Shown: positions 7,076 through 15,697 of the stretch, piece by piece
Layout: every line of letters starts with the position of its first letter
Position numbering within the stretch: position 1 is the first letter of the stretch
NCBI GenBank assembly: GCA_040376005.1
Contig: JBEIRK010000056.1
Coordinates: 1 to 16,510, forward strand
Length of the DNA stretch: 16,510 bases
From: JAGXTF01 sp040376005
GTDB taxonomy: Bacteria; Bacteroidota; Bacteroidia; NS11-12g; UBA955
Direction of reading: 5' to 3'
The notes under the pieces: model-generated
The model's database searches: none
Told to the model about the DNA's origin: nothing
The model's input: only the letters and a program-made list of their open reading frames with translations
Position numbers and translations under genes: made by a program

Positions 7076-7801
7076 CTAAATCTTGCGATAGGCAATCTCA
7101 TACCGCGTGGCGGTTCTGTATTCTTGTATTCCGTTAAAGTCGGTATAACTTACCCGGGTTTCTATCATTCGCGTTACGAAGTCACCCTCCACCTGGTATT
7201 CTATTTCTTTGAAATCGTCAACTAAACAGGTAAATCCTTGTCGCGATACTAGATTGGACATTAGACTCCCCTCAAACGGATTCGTCAGATACCGCATAGA
7301 ATAGGTAGCCTTCTGCTCAGAAAATTTGAAACTAGAATAACAACTCTGGTCTTGAATGAAGCTCTTAAAGTCCCCGTTTGGTTCGGGACGAAAGACCTGA
7401 ACCCAATAGAGCCGAAATGACCCCACACTCACATCTTTGCGGTAGTATTTTATGGTATCGCAATAGCCGGCAGCGGCGTAGCTAAACTCACGCAGCTGCA
7501 GCAGATCTGCACTAGAATCTAGGCACTTATACGCTTCCACTGCACCAGGCTTTCTGAAATACGTCCTCCATTCCAAATCCCCCCTATTCTGTATGCGCAT
7601 TTTCACTGTAGTATCTGAGTAAATATAGTCCAACACTTGGGTAGTGTCGCTTCCATTGCGAACAACGCAGCGCAGGGGCTGGGTAGGGCTTGCATAATCA
7701 ATCACTACCTTCAAAGTTCTGGAATAGGGCACACCGTCTTTCCTGCAGCCAGTATACATCAGTAACATTCCTGCCAAGGGCCAAAATTTCAATATACGCA
7801 T
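7076..7801 (-). CDS. Lipoprotein of unknown function
   Basis: A 241-residue protein with a short lipoprotein signal: MRILKFWPLAG core, lipobox MYTGC, lipidated Cys19. The mature protein is strongly beta-like with many Tyr, Thr and Arg (for example QVLDYIYSDTTVK and RMIETRVSYTDFNG) and ends in an alternating hydrophobic pattern (YEIAYRKI). I do not recognise the family. The layout resembles small Bacteroidota lipoproteins that hold a formatted beta sheet. The frame extends 13 codons upstream to 7840, but ATG 7801 gives the proper signal peptide. It diverges from the lipoprotein gene at 7884 and converges on dnaK. It contains several Cys residues in the mature part that might form disulfides. 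Confidence 0.6.
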   Translation of the reverse strand: MRILKFWPLAGMLLMYTGCRKDGVPYSRTLKVVIDYASPTQPLRCVVRNGSDTTQVLDYIYSDTTVKMRIQNRGDLEWRTYFRKPGAVEAYKCLDSSADLLQLREFSYAAAGYCDTIKYYRKDVSVGSFRLYWVQVFRPEPNGDFKSFIQDQSCYSSFKFSEQKATYSMRYLTNPFEGSLMSNLVSRQGFTCLVDDFKEIEYQVEGDFVTRMIETRVSYTDFNGIQEYRTATRYEIAYRKI

Positions 7802-7845
7802 CACTTGCAATTCTAGAATGAATAACGAAGATAATTCCATTTTAT

Positions 7846-7877
7846 GTTACGCAACAAATTCAAGTAATTTGCGTTAC
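7846..7877. promoter_or_regulatory. Inverted repeat in the divergent lipoprotein promoter region
   Basis: GTTACGCAA (7846-7854) and TTGCGTTAC (7869-7877) are inverted copies with one mismatch and a 14-nt spacer, so arm centres are 23 bp apart, about two helical turns. The right arm ends 6 bp before the ATG at 7884. This suits an operator for a dimeric regulator acting on one or both genes, but no regulator gene is nearby. Confidence 0.35.
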
Positions 7878-7883
7878 TCAATC

Positions 7884-8507
7884 ATGCGCTATCCCCTGAT
7901 TTTTTTGACCTTGTTTATTGCAGCTTGTTCCGGCTCTGAAAAGGATGTTCAAGACAGCACACCCACAGCAGTAGACAACAACCCTATGACCGCAGACAGC
8001 ATCACCCCCGCTGAACTTAAAGACACCGTAGGGTTGGATGACTATGGCAAAGACAGTTTGCGCATGAGTATTGTATTCCAACGTGCAGCCAATGCACTGA
8101 GTCAAGCCTACCTCACCAAGGATGTGCCCACCTATTGCAAATACTCAGCACCCGTGCTTGTAAATGCTGCAGGGGGCATGAGTGGCTATATGCAGCGGGT
8201 AAAGGAAAAGGTGTTTGACAACAACTACATGATATACGATCGTCTGGTAACTGGCCCTGCCAAGCGCATTGGCGCAGCCATTGACGACCAAGGATATGCC
8301 CACGGCTGGTATTGCCTCATGCCGGTGCGCCGGTTCAAACACGAAGGCGGAAAAGAGATTATGGAAATCCAGTGGCTGGGCGGACAAAGTTTAGACATGG
8401 GCAAAAACATCTATTTCTTGGACGTAACAGGAAAACCAAGAGAGGCGATACTGCAGGTAATGCCCGACCTGCGGCTTATACTAGACCAAGAAGCCAGCGT
8501 GCAATAA
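7884..8507 (+). CDS. Small lipoprotein of unknown function
   Basis: A 207-residue lipoprotein. The signal is MRYPLIFLTLFIAAC with the lipobox IAAC and lipidated Cys15. A Ser/Thr/Asp-rich linker follows (about 16-55). The folded part starts at about residue 58 with helix-like sequence (FQRAANALSQAYLTKDVPTYCKY), then a mixed region with RRFKHEGG, and a strand-rich end (NIYFLDVTGKPREAIL). The helix followed by curved strands could suit an NTF2-like fold, which is only a guess. The upstream in-frame ATG at 7818 would add 22 non-signal residues. ATG 7884 fits the lipoprotein signal. It ends at a strong bidirectional terminator. Confidence 0.6.
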   Translation: MRYPLIFLTLFIAACSGSEKDVQDSTPTAVDNNPMTADSITPAELKDTVGLDDYGKDSLRMSIVFQRAANALSQAYLTKDVPTYCKYSAPVLVNAAGGMSGYMQRVKEKVFDNNYMIYDRLVTGPAKRIGAAIDDQGYAHGWYCLMPVRRFKHEGGKEIMEIQWLGGQSLDMGKNIYFLDVTGKPREAILQVMPDLRLILDQEASVQ

Positions 8508-8513
8508 CATAGA

Positions 8514-8538
8514 AAAAGCCCGACAGAATCGGGCTTTT
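8514..8538. terminator. Bidirectional terminator between convergent genes
   Basis: AAAAGCCCGA-CAGAA-TCGGGCTTTT is a perfect 10-bp stem with a 5-nt loop. The A-run and T-run form part of the stem, so it works in both directions. It separates the lipoprotein gene ending at 8507 from the zinc-ribbon gene ending at 8562. Confidence 0.88.
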
Positions 8539-8561
8539 CCATTGAATCTCTATTTCGCTAA

Positions 8562-9362
8562 TTACTCAGCTTTCGCAGTGAGTCTCATTTTACGACGTGC
8601 AGTTTTTGGCTCTTTTTCAGCTACTGCAGCATCAATACCCGTAACAGATTGGTCTACCATAATACGACCGCAATGCTCACAATCGATAATACGGAAGTGC
8701 GCACGGATATCACTTTGGCGCTGGGGTGGAATTTTTGAGAAGCAGCCACCGCAGCTACCACGAATAATGGGCGCTACAGAAACACCATTGCGCATGTTTA
8801 AGCGTATGCGGCCATAAGCACGTGCCAATCTCGGCTCCAAATGCTCCTTCGCCTTATCAGATTCCTTGCCCAAACGGGTCATTTCTTCTTCGTTCTCTTT
8901 TTCAATCTCAGTCAATTCAGATTTTTTGAAATCCAAATCCTTTTTGCGAGAATCCAAATCCTCACGTGTTTTAGCCATTACCTCGCCCTTGGCTTCTAGC
9001 AATTTGCCCAACTCACGCATTTTCTTCTCTGCTGATAAAATTTCCAAGCCTGCAATTTCCTTTTCTTTGGTAATTGCCTCATACTCGCGGCTGTTTTTAA
9101 TATTGTTCAGCTGATCGTCGTACTTTTCAATTTGTTTTTGAAAATCCTTAATGGCAATCTTCTTGGCAGAGACTTCTTCCTCAATGCCTTTAATTTCCTC
9201 GGAAATATGACTTACGCGGGTTTCAAGGCCCACAATTTCATCCTCCAAATCCGCAACTTCCATCGGCAATTCGCCCATAAGTGCACGGATATTGTCTAGT
9301 TTGGAGTCGATCTGTTGTAATTTCCAGAGGTCTTGAAGTTTCTTTTCTATTGATGCGTCCAT
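8562..9362 (-). CDS. C4-type zinc-ribbon coiled-coil protein (DUF164/CT398-like)
   Basis: A 266-residue cytoplasmic protein. Residues 1-175 form a long antiparallel coiled coil rich in Lys and Glu. A C-terminal zinc ribbon follows, with ligands Cys204 and Cys207 (SCGGC) and Cys228 and Cys231 (CEHC). The tail is basic (ARRKMRLTAK). This is the arrangement of the CT398/HP0958 family, some members of which have been linked to flagellar or secretion functions and to RNA binding. In non-flagellated Bacteroidota the role is unknown. It starts 4 bp after the Nif3-like gene, so the two are cotranscribed. That pairing is common in this phylum, to my knowledge. The family call is firm and the function is not. 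Confidence 0.88.
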   Translation of the reverse strand: MDASIEKKLQDLWKLQQIDSKLDNIRALMGELPMEVADLEDEIVGLETRVSHISEEIKGIEEEVSAKKIAIKDFQKQIEKYDDQLNNIKNSREYEAITKEKEIAGLEILSAEKKMRELGKLLEAKGEVMAKTREDLDSRKKDLDFKKSELTEIEKENEEEMTRLGKESDKAKEHLEPRLARAYGRIRLNMRNGVSVAPIIRGSCGGCFSKIPPQRQSDIRAHFRIIDCEHCGRIMVDQSVTGIDAAVAEKEPKTARRKMRLTAKAE

Positions 9363-9366
9363 TGTT

Positions 9367-10461
9367 TTAGTAGTAATTTACAGGATTGGTGTCTGTCCTT
9401 GCAAAAATGGTTGCAAAATTAGGGAATTTTTCCGACAATATCCTGCGAAATAACTCAATTGTATATTTTTCGCTTTCGTAATGCCCAATATCGCAGAGCA
9501 GCAGCCTATCTTCAGCATCGAAAAACTCGTGATACTTCACGTCAGCCGTGACATAGGCGTCGGCAACCGCGCGCGCATCCTTGATTAAAAAGCTGCCCGA
9601 ACCGCCACAAACTGCCACTTTTTTTATGGCCGCACCCCCATTTTGAGTGAAGCGCAACTGCTTTATCTCCATCCTATCTTTCAATAAAGTCAAAAATCCT
9701 TCTGTTGAAAGCGCAGTTTCCAACTCCCCTACCAAGCCTGAACCCAAGTCTTGATTCGCTTGCTCCATCGCATACAAATCATAGGCAATCTCCTCATACG
9801 GATGCGCTTGGCGAATGGCGCGCATCACTGCAGACAAATTATAGCGCGGCAATATCCACTCCACGCGGGCTTCGTTTTCTATGTGGCGCACCCCATGCTC
9901 CCCGATAAACGGATTGGTTCCCAAGCCCGGCCGAAACGTCCCTCTGCCCTCTAGAATAAAGCTACACTCATCGTAGTTGCCAATACCACCAGCACCTGCG
10001 CCAAATGCCGCTGTCAATACCGCTTCGGTGTGGGCATGCGGCACAAAGGCCACCAACTTCATCAAACTCTGCTGCATGGGGCGCAACACCTTGGTATTGC
10101 GCAAACCCAACCTCTCAGCAATCATGCTGTTTACCCCCATGTGGTGCACATTGTCCAAATTGGTATGACACGCATATATGGCTATGCCATGCCTGATGGC
10201 CTTGAGCAAGGTCTTTTCTACATAATTATTTCCATTCAAGCGCTTGATTCCCTTAAAAATTAAGGGATGATGCGCAATGATTAATTCACAACCTTGGGCG
10301 ATGGCCTCATCTACAACCGCTTCGGTGCTATCTAGGCACAGCAGGGCTTTCGACACCTCATCCTGCGGATTTCCGAGCAGCAAGCCGCTGTTGTCATAGT
10401 CCTCTTGCAATGCAGGTGGTGCGATGGCCTCCAGACACTGAATAATTTCAGCAATTTTCAT
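9367..10461 (-). CDS. Nif3-like dinuclear metal-centre protein (YqfO/DUF34 family)
   Basis: A 364-residue cytoplasmic protein of the three-part YqfO type. The N-terminal NIF3 half has metal-site motifs IIAHHPL (His64, His65) and HTNLDN (His99, Asp103). A middle insertion of about 135-235 resembles the PII/CutA-like domain (KLVAFVPHAH, HPYEEIAYDLY). The C-terminal NIF3 half ends in DVKYHEFFDAE and DIGHYESE (His327, Glu331). Family members form hexameric toroids with two metals per subunit. The biochemical role is unsettled; GTP cyclohydrolase activity and metal handling have been proposed. The frame extends 43 codons upstream, but ATG 10461 gives the family N-terminus MKIAEIIQCLE. It is the first gene of a two-gene operon with the zinc-ribbon protein. 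Confidence 0.93.
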   Translation of the reverse strand: MKIAEIIQCLEAIAPPALQEDYDNSGLLLGNPQDEVSKALLCLDSTEAVVDEAIAQGCELIIAHHPLIFKGIKRLNGNNYVEKTLLKAIRHGIAIYACHTNLDNVHHMGVNSMIAERLGLRNTKVLRPMQQSLMKLVAFVPHAHTEAVLTAAFGAGAGGIGNYDECSFILEGRGTFRPGLGTNPFIGEHGVRHIENEARVEWILPRYNLSAVMRAIRQAHPYEEIAYDLYAMEQANQDLGSGLVGELETALSTEGFLTLLKDRMEIKQLRFTQNGGAAIKKVAVCGGSGSFLIKDARAVADAYVTADVKYHEFFDAEDRLLLCDIGHYESEKYTIELFRRILSEKFPNFATIFARTDTNPVNYY

Positions 10462-10507
10462 ATTTGGGTCAAAGTTCAGCAAAATGCTAGAAATTTGCAG
10501 GCAAAAT

Positions 10508-11671
10508 ATGCAAGAGGTCTTCTTAAAAGCAGGAAAAGAACATTCCGCCCTTCGTGGCCATCCATGGATTTTTAGCGGGGCTATCGCCAATTCGAAAGGA
10601 CTTCAGAATGGAGATCAAGTAAATGTTTTCAGTGCCAATAGCAACTTTATCGCAAGCGGCCACTGGTCTGACGGGAGCATTGCCATTCGCATTCTCAGCC
10701 GCGAACCCATAGAAAACAGGCAGGATTTCTGGAATGCAAAAATTGCGGAATGCCTGCAAATAAGAAAGAGTATGGGCTTCCCCTCTGAAAAAGAAACCGA
10801 TGCCTTTCGCCTCATTCACGGGGAAGGCGATGGATTGCCCGGCCTGATTTGCGATATCTATGGCAAACACGCCGTAGTGCAAGCCCATAGCATGGGCATG
10901 TATTTGGAAATCGAAACCATTGCAGCCGCTTTGGACGCAAGCATTCCCGGTTTAGAAACCATTTATTGCAAAAGCAAAGCTGCATTGCATGCCCCAACGA
11001 TTGAAGACCGCTTTCTAAAAGGCAGCGCAGAAGGTACCCTTGCCTATGAATATGGCATGCAATTCCACGTAAATTGGGTAGAAGGCCAAAAAACAGGATT
11101 CTTCCTCGACCAACGAGAAAATAGAAAATTGCTGCGCGAAAAATCTGCCGGAAAAACCGTGCTCAATACCTTCAGCTATACAGGCGGATTCAGTGTTGCA
11201 GCCCTCCTGGGTAATGCCGAAAAAGTAGTAAGTGTAGATGTGTCTTCTAAAGCCATAGCCCTGTGCAACGAGAATGTTTCGCTGCTGTCCGACCTGGCTT
11301 CCAAGCATGAAGGTGTGGTGGAGGATGTGCTCAAATACCTCAAGGAACAGGAAGAACTCTGGGATATTGTCATCCTCGATCCACCCGCTTTTGCAAAAAA
11401 TCTAAGTAAAAAGCACGCAGCAGTTATGGGCTACAAACGCCTGAATACCTTGGGCATGAGCCGTGTTAAAAAAGGCGGATTGCTGTTTACCTTCTCCTGC
11501 AGTCAGGTTATCGATACCGAACTGTTCACACACACGGTTACCGCAGCAGGCATCGAATCTGGCAGGAATGCACGCATTCTCTACCGCCTAGGCCAAGGCC
11601 CCGACCATCCTGTGAATCTCTTTCACCCGGAGGGACACTACCTCAAAGGCTTGGTTTTGCAATTGGATTAA
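10508..11671 (+). CDS. rlmI: 23S rRNA (cytosine-C5) methyltransferase, RlmI-like
   Basis: A 387-residue class I SAM-dependent rRNA methyltransferase. An N-terminal PUA domain (about 4-70, HPWIFSGAI and GHWSDGSIAIRIL) precedes an RlmI-type middle segment (FRLIHGEGDGLPGL) and the catalytic domain. Visible motifs are GQKTGFFLDQR (193-203), SAM motif NTFSYTGGFS (220-229) with acidic Asp244, ILDPPAF (289-295) and FTFSCS with the catalytic Cys331. E. coli RlmI makes m5C1962 in 23S rRNA. The same target is inferred here and is not proven. ATG 10508 gives the family start MQEVFLKAGKE. ATG 10484 would add eight residues. It diverges from the Nif3-like gene with only 46 bp between the starts, so promoters must overlap. 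Confidence 0.88.
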   Translation: MQEVFLKAGKEHSALRGHPWIFSGAIANSKGLQNGDQVNVFSANSNFIASGHWSDGSIAIRILSREPIENRQDFWNAKIAECLQIRKSMGFPSEKETDAFRLIHGEGDGLPGLICDIYGKHAVVQAHSMGMYLEIETIAAALDASIPGLETIYCKSKAALHAPTIEDRFLKGSAEGTLAYEYGMQFHVNWVEGQKTGFFLDQRENRKLLREKSAGKTVLNTFSYTGGFSVAALLGNAEKVVSVDVSSKAIALCNENVSLLSDLASKHEGVVEDVLKYLKEQEELWDIVILDPPAFAKNLSKKHAAVMGYKRLNTLGMSRVKKGGLLFTFSCSQVIDTELFTHTVTAAGIESGRNARILYRLGQGPDHPVNLFHPEGHYLKGLVLQLD

Positions 11672-11677
11672 TTGGGC

Positions 11678-12169
11678 TTACGGGGCGTAAATATCATTGC
11701 CCTTACCCACTTTTTCTATGCTGAAGTACTGACTTTTGCCATTCAGTGTATAGCGAAACAAGGCTTCTCCCTTGTGTTTTACAGGCGCTTCTTCCTGCTT
11801 ACTGCCCTCCGGCAATACGGCTACACCATCCGGAAAAACCATATCCTGTGCGGTGCTTTTGAAATACACCAAACTCACCAGCAAGGTATCGCCCTTCAAG
11901 GGCTTGCCGTCCCAAGCGTCGCCATTTTTATAACTGATAAGCACCTTGTCTGCAAAGCCGTTGGCCCAAAAGCTATCAAAGCTGATGCGCGTGCATTTCT
12001 TGAGAATCAAATTAAATTTAATAGTAGTAACAATGGGGGCACCTTGTATACCGGGATAGGTGGTAGACTGCGATGCGTTTTCGATTTTAAACGTGGCACT
12101 TTTATAGTACACTTGGGCTTGGCAGCCCCATGCTGTGAGCATGAGGACGAGCATTCCTAGGATTCTCAT
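11678..12169 (-). CDS. Small exported protein of unknown function
   Basis: A 163-residue protein with an N-terminal signal (MRILGMLVLMLTAWGCQAQ). Cleavage could be at CQA|Q by signal peptidase I or at WGC by the lipoprotein peptidase. The Trp at -2 makes a lipobox less likely. The mature part is beta-rich (KSATFKIENAS, IKFNLILKKCTRISFDSFW, LLVSLVYFKS) and shows no family I recognise. Its ATG overlaps the stop of the S8 protease gene by 4 bp, so translation is coupled and the two products may act together. The stop lies only 6 bp from the convergent rlmI stop, with no visible terminator in the gap. Confidence 0.6.
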   Translation of the reverse strand: MRILGMLVLMLTAWGCQAQVYYKSATFKIENASQSTTYPGIQGAPIVTTIKFNLILKKCTRISFDSFWANGFADKVLISYKNGDAWDGKPLKGDTLLVSLVYFKSTAQDMVFPDGVAVLPEGSKQEEAPVKHKGEALFRYTLNGKSQYFSIEKVGKGNDIYAP

Positions 12170-13899
12170 TTTTCTTTGTTTCGTTTGTTTTCGTTGGCAA
12201 AATAAAACTTACAGGTCCATTTTTGTTTGCCATCTTGTATTTCTAACTTGTAATGTCCGCGGTCTCTCGGCTGCAACAAGGCGGCGTAAAGCGCATTTTC
12301 GTAAGGAAATAAAATACCCGACTCTATGGTTAAGCCCAGGGCATTCTTCAATTTGTATTGGTAGCCTTCATGCGAGGGCATAAAGGTGGTTTTTACATAA
12401 AATGCAGCGCTTAAGGTATCGTCTTCCGGCCAGCCAATAAAGGGGTTCGAGGTCAAATTCTTTGGCGGATGTTGCATCTTCATAGCCAATTCAAAGTTGG
12501 GCAAGCCCTTGCCTGTTTGGTTATTTCCATTCAAAAAATTCGCAGCAGAAGTAAGCACCAAATTGCGGGTGCGCAGCGGATTATCTGTTCCTGTCATCTG
12601 CAAGAAACATGCAATCGCGCCAGCCAATACGGGCGCTGAATAGGAAGTTCCGTTGCTGCGGATAAAATATCCGTTTGAATTAATTACGGTGGTGCGTTTG
12701 CCCATGGCAACCACATCGGGTTTGATGCGTTTGTCTGCCGTAGGTCCCACACTTGAGAAATCAGCGGGCAGGCCATCTGCATCTACCGCGCCCACCGCAA
12801 TCACGCCAATGGCATCTGCCGGAGCTCCAATGTATTTCCAGCGGCTGTCGCCTTCATTTCCTGCGGAATTCACAACAATCACACCCCTATCCCACACCAT
12901 ATTCGCAGCGCGGGTAATGATGGTGGTATTGCCATTTAGATCGTTATAAGTATGTCCAAAACGCTTGTCGTCAAACTCTGTATATCCCAGCGAGGAGCTA
13001 ATCATGTCCACACCTGCACTGTCGGCCAATTCTGCAGCACATAGCCAGGTAATTTCTTCGCAGGGCATTTCCGTACCCGCATCTTCGGTGCGAATAAGCA
13101 AATACGAGGCTTCAGGCGCAGTGCCAATCATGACTCCAGGCTGCCATGCCGCCATGCAGCTCAGCACTTGGGTCCCGTGGTCATCATCGTTAAAAACATT
13201 GCTTCCACCATCCACCAAATCATAGGTACCGAGCAGCCTACCCGATTGGAACAAGCTATCAAAGGCCTGCATCACATTGGCTCGGTAAAAACCAGCATCA
13301 AAAACTGCAATTTGTATTCCTTTGCCTTTATAGCCCGCATGGTGCAAGGCTTCCGCATGGAGCTGATGTATTTGATCCCAACCAAGGCCGTATTCGCCCT
13401 CTTCAGCATCTTCTGATACTTTGTTTTTGGTAAGAATGCGGTCGGCATCTGCAACAGGCATGTTGTAGTCTGTAACCGCATCTGGTGCCAACTCTGCGAT
13501 ACCGCGACGGGTGTAATAAATCCCCATTAAAGACACCTGACGCACGCAAGGCAGTTGCGCTATGGACAATGCCAATGCAGAGTCGGTAGTGGCAACCAAG
13601 GTGGCATTCATCCAGCGGCTTGTAACCAAGACCCTCACACCGGTTTCTGCCACAGATTGAATGTAGTTGTGGTTTACTGGCAAGTCCTGCATGTTCACCG
13701 CATATCCTACCCTATTTCTTCGCGCTAAGGCCTTTTCACTTAAAAAATCCCATGGATTTAATAGTGAAAAAACACTTCCATTTTTATCAGAATATTCTAC
13801 CCAAAAACGGTATTGCTTGTCGCGTGAGCCCGCGGAAGCCCTAAGGGAGCTCAGTGTAATGAGTATAAATACTAGGGTACGCAAAAATCCTTTTTTCAT
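12166..13899 (-). CDS. Secreted S8 (subtilisin-like) serine protease with possible T9SS tail
   Basis: A 577-residue secreted protease. Residues 1-23 are a signal peptide (cleavage near ASA|G). Residues 29-125 look like an inhibitory prodomain seen in Bacteroidota subtilases (LSEKALARRNR, SRWMNATLVA). The catalytic domain has the full triad: Asp201 (IAVFDAGF), His241 (DDDHGTQV) and Ser419 (GTSYSAP), with oxyanion Asn348 (NSAGNEG). All catalytic motifs are intact. Residues 497-570 form a beta-rich tail (YKLKNALGLTIESG, then RGHYKLEIQDGK) reminiscent of a type IX secretion C-terminal sorting domain, though divergent and without a clean ending. It is preceded by a lipoprotein gene (47-bp gap) and followed by a 4-bp-overlapping small exported protein. 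The substrate is unknown. Confidence 0.9.
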   Translation of the reverse strand: MKKGFLRTLVFILITLSSLRASAGSRDKQYRFWVEYSDKNGSVFSLLNPWDFLSEKALARRNRVGYAVNMQDLPVNHNYIQSVAETGVRVLVTSRWMNATLVATTDSALALSIAQLPCVRQVSLMGIYYTRRGIAELAPDAVTDYNMPVADADRILTKNKVSEDAEEGEYGLGWDQIHQLHAEALHHAGYKGKGIQIAVFDAGFYRANVMQAFDSLFQSGRLLGTYDLVDGGSNVFNDDDHGTQVLSCMAAWQPGVMIGTAPEASYLLIRTEDAGTEMPCEEITWLCAAELADSAGVDMISSSLGYTEFDDKRFGHTYNDLNGNTTIITRAANMVWDRGVIVVNSAGNEGDSRWKYIGAPADAIGVIAVGAVDADGLPADFSSVGPTADKRIKPDVVAMGKRTTVINSNGYFIRSNGTSYSAPVLAGAIACFLQMTGTDNPLRTRNLVLTSAANFLNGNNQTGKGLPNFELAMKMQHPPKNLTSNPFIGWPEDDTLSAAFYVKTTFMPSHEGYQYKLKNALGLTIESGILFPYENALYAALLQPRDRGHYKLEIQDGKQKWTCKFYFANENKRNKEK

Positions 13900-13946
13900 G
13901 TTTCTAAGTATTGATACCCTGCAAGGTAGAAAAGTAAACGCGGAAC

Positions 13947-14621
13947 TTACTTTTCCCAGTAATTCCTAAGATTCCATTCCATTATATAGCCTTGAATCTT
14001 GTCCGTAACTTGGTCGAAAGTCACATTCTTTTCCATCTTATACACCATACCCGTGCTGGCGGCATAGATTTCCATTTTCTTTTCCTGCGCAATAAACGAA
14101 CTGTCGTTTTGCTGCATCACATGCACGCAGTCTGCATATTCTTTATAGTTATTGGAAAAAGGTGCTTTTACAGCATAATATTGGTACTCGCGGTAGCCCA
14201 AATTATTGTATAAATTTCCGTCCCATTTTTTGCGTTTCACCACAGGACTTACCATTTTCAAATAGCGCTGATTGTCTTCTACACGCTGCATTCCTGTTTC
14301 ATCCACATTGATGGTGTGCACCGCATAAATCTCATAACTCCTTCCAGAATCACGAGAAATAAACTGCTCCACACGCAAGGCTTCTTTACCGCTTAGATCT
14401 ACATATTTCCCCACAACACGTTCGCGCACCATGTAGTGAAATTGTATTAAATCCCCGGTGCTCCAGTCGTAACTAAATGAGTCTAAATCGTAATCGCGAA
14501 TGTTCTCAACCGCATACGGATAATAGGCAGCCGGATTAAAGCTATAGGCCTCAGTAGTTGTTTTGGTACAAGCCGAAAACAACAAAAAGGCTGAAAGTAT
14601 GCAAGCGAAAAGATTTCTCAT
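13947..14621 (-). CDS. Lipoprotein of unknown function, coupled to the LptF/G permease gene
   Basis: A 224-residue lipoprotein: MRNLFACILSAFLLFSAC with the lipobox FSAC and lipidated Cys18. The mature protein begins with a Thr-rich linker and then an aromatic-rich region (YYPYAVENIRDY). The rest alternates strands and turns (REYQYYAVKAPF, KKMEIYAASTGMVYKMEK). It has no motif I recognise. Its ATG overlaps the stop of the LptF/LptG permease gene (ATGA), so it is translated from the same message. That makes an envelope role plausible, but a link to lipopolysaccharide transport is only an inference from position. Confidence 0.6.
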   Translation of the reverse strand: MRNLFACILSAFLLFSACTKTTTEAYSFNPAAYYPYAVENIRDYDLDSFSYDWSTGDLIQFHYMVRERVVGKYVDLSGKEALRVEQFISRDSGRSYEIYAVHTINVDETGMQRVEDNQRYLKMVSPVVKRKKWDGNLYNNLGYREYQYYAVKAPFSNNYKEYADCVHVMQQNDSSFIAQEKKMEIYAASTGMVYKMEKNVTFDQVTDKIQGYIMEWNLRNYWEK

Positions 14622-15697
14622 TTTTGTGCAAATTTATAAAAGACCCAAGCTACCGGAATAAACAGCAAATTCAGCGCCCACACAGCCAACCACGGTGGCA
14701 TTACCCCAGATTGGCCCAGCGACATAAAGTACTTGCTGAAAAACAGGTAAAATATAATTACGAAGATACCAATTGCCATGGAAAAACCAAGGCCTCCTCG
14801 GGTTTTGCGGCCCGCAACGCAGACTGCAATGGTGATGAGAATAAAGGTACTGAAAGGCGCCCCATACCGCCGATGCAATTCTGTTTTTAAGGATTGAATA
14901 TTCCCCGAACCCCGCAGCTCTTCCTTGGCGATAAAACTCCGCAATTCGGTCATATTCAAACTTTGTACATCTTCTATTTTAAAGAAAAAATCACGCGGAT
15001 CGAAGGGTATGGCGGTGTCCAAATACTGCTTGCGCTGCACAATTTGATTGGCATTGGACTTAAACTCACGGGTGAGTACATTTTCCATACGCCAGGTGCC
15101 TTTTTCTTTATTCCAGCGCAGAAACTTACCAAAAGTATTGCTTTTAAGCCGCGTGCCTTCGTAGTGTTCTAGGTTAATCCCTACCCCGCTGCTGTCGTTG
15201 TTGTTGAAGTACTCCATATACAGGATTACCCCTGGGCGCAACTGACGGTACAAGGTACCTTTGGCCTGGCTCCAGTAATCGCGCAGGTACATATTTTCAA
15301 AACGCACCCGCTTTTTATCGCTGCGCGGAATAATCCATGCATTGAGCAAATAACTGGAATAGGCAATAACGCCACCCACCAAAAAATACGGCAGCAAAAT
15401 GCGCTTGAGTGACATGCCGCCCGCCAGCATAGAAATAAACTCCGATCTGCCCGCCAATCTGCTGGTGAAATACAGCACTGCGATAAACACAAATATGGGG
15501 CTGAACGTATTGATCATACTCGGAATAAAATTCGAGTAATAGGTAAATATTATGCCTTTTACAGGCGCATTATGTTCCAAGAAATCATCCAATTTCTCGG
15601 CAATGTCAAATACAATAATGATGATAACGAACAAGAAAATGGTAACCACAAATGTGGTAAGAAACTTCTTTGCGATATACCAATCTAGTAGCTTCAT
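14618..15697 (-). CDS. LptF/LptG family lipopolysaccharide export permease
   Basis: A 359-residue inner-membrane protein of the YjgP/YjgQ family. LptF and LptG with the LptB ATPase extract lipopolysaccharide from the inner membrane and push it towards the outer membrane. Six membrane segments are visible (about 12-32, 60-79, 98-120, 281-297, 303-322 and 333-354), with a periplasmic beta-jellyroll domain between the third and fourth (about 125-275). The motif GRSEFISMLAGGMS (83-96) after the second segment is typical. Whether it is F or G cannot be decided here. ATG 15697 is the start because it gives the family N-terminus MKLLDWYIAKKF and overlaps the tgt stop by 4 bp. The frame extends 32 codons further upstream, into tgt, and this extension is rejected. 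Confidence 0.9.
   Translation of the reverse strand: MKLLDWYIAKKFLTTFVVTIFLFVIIIIVFDIAEKLDDFLEHNAPVKGIIFTYYSNFIPSMINTFSPIFVFIAVLYFTSRLAGRSEFISMLAGGMSLKRILLPYFLVGGVIAYSSYLLNAWIIPRSDKKRVRFENMYLRDYWSQAKGTLYRQLRPGVILYMEYFNNNDSSGVGINLEHYEGTRLKSNTFGKFLRWNKEKGTWRMENVLTREFKSNANQIVQRKQYLDTAIPFDPRDFFFKIEDVQSLNMTELRSFIAKEELRGSGNIQSLKTELHRRYGAPFSTFILITIAVCVAGRKTRGGLGFSMAIGIFVIIFYLFFSKYFMSLGQSGVMPPWLAVWALNLLFIPVAWVFYKFAQK

Noticed and set aside
11672..12160. 162-codon plus-strand frame
   Set aside because: It is antisense to the small exported protein, which has a signal peptide and an ATGA overlap with the upstream gene. It has no recognisable domain.
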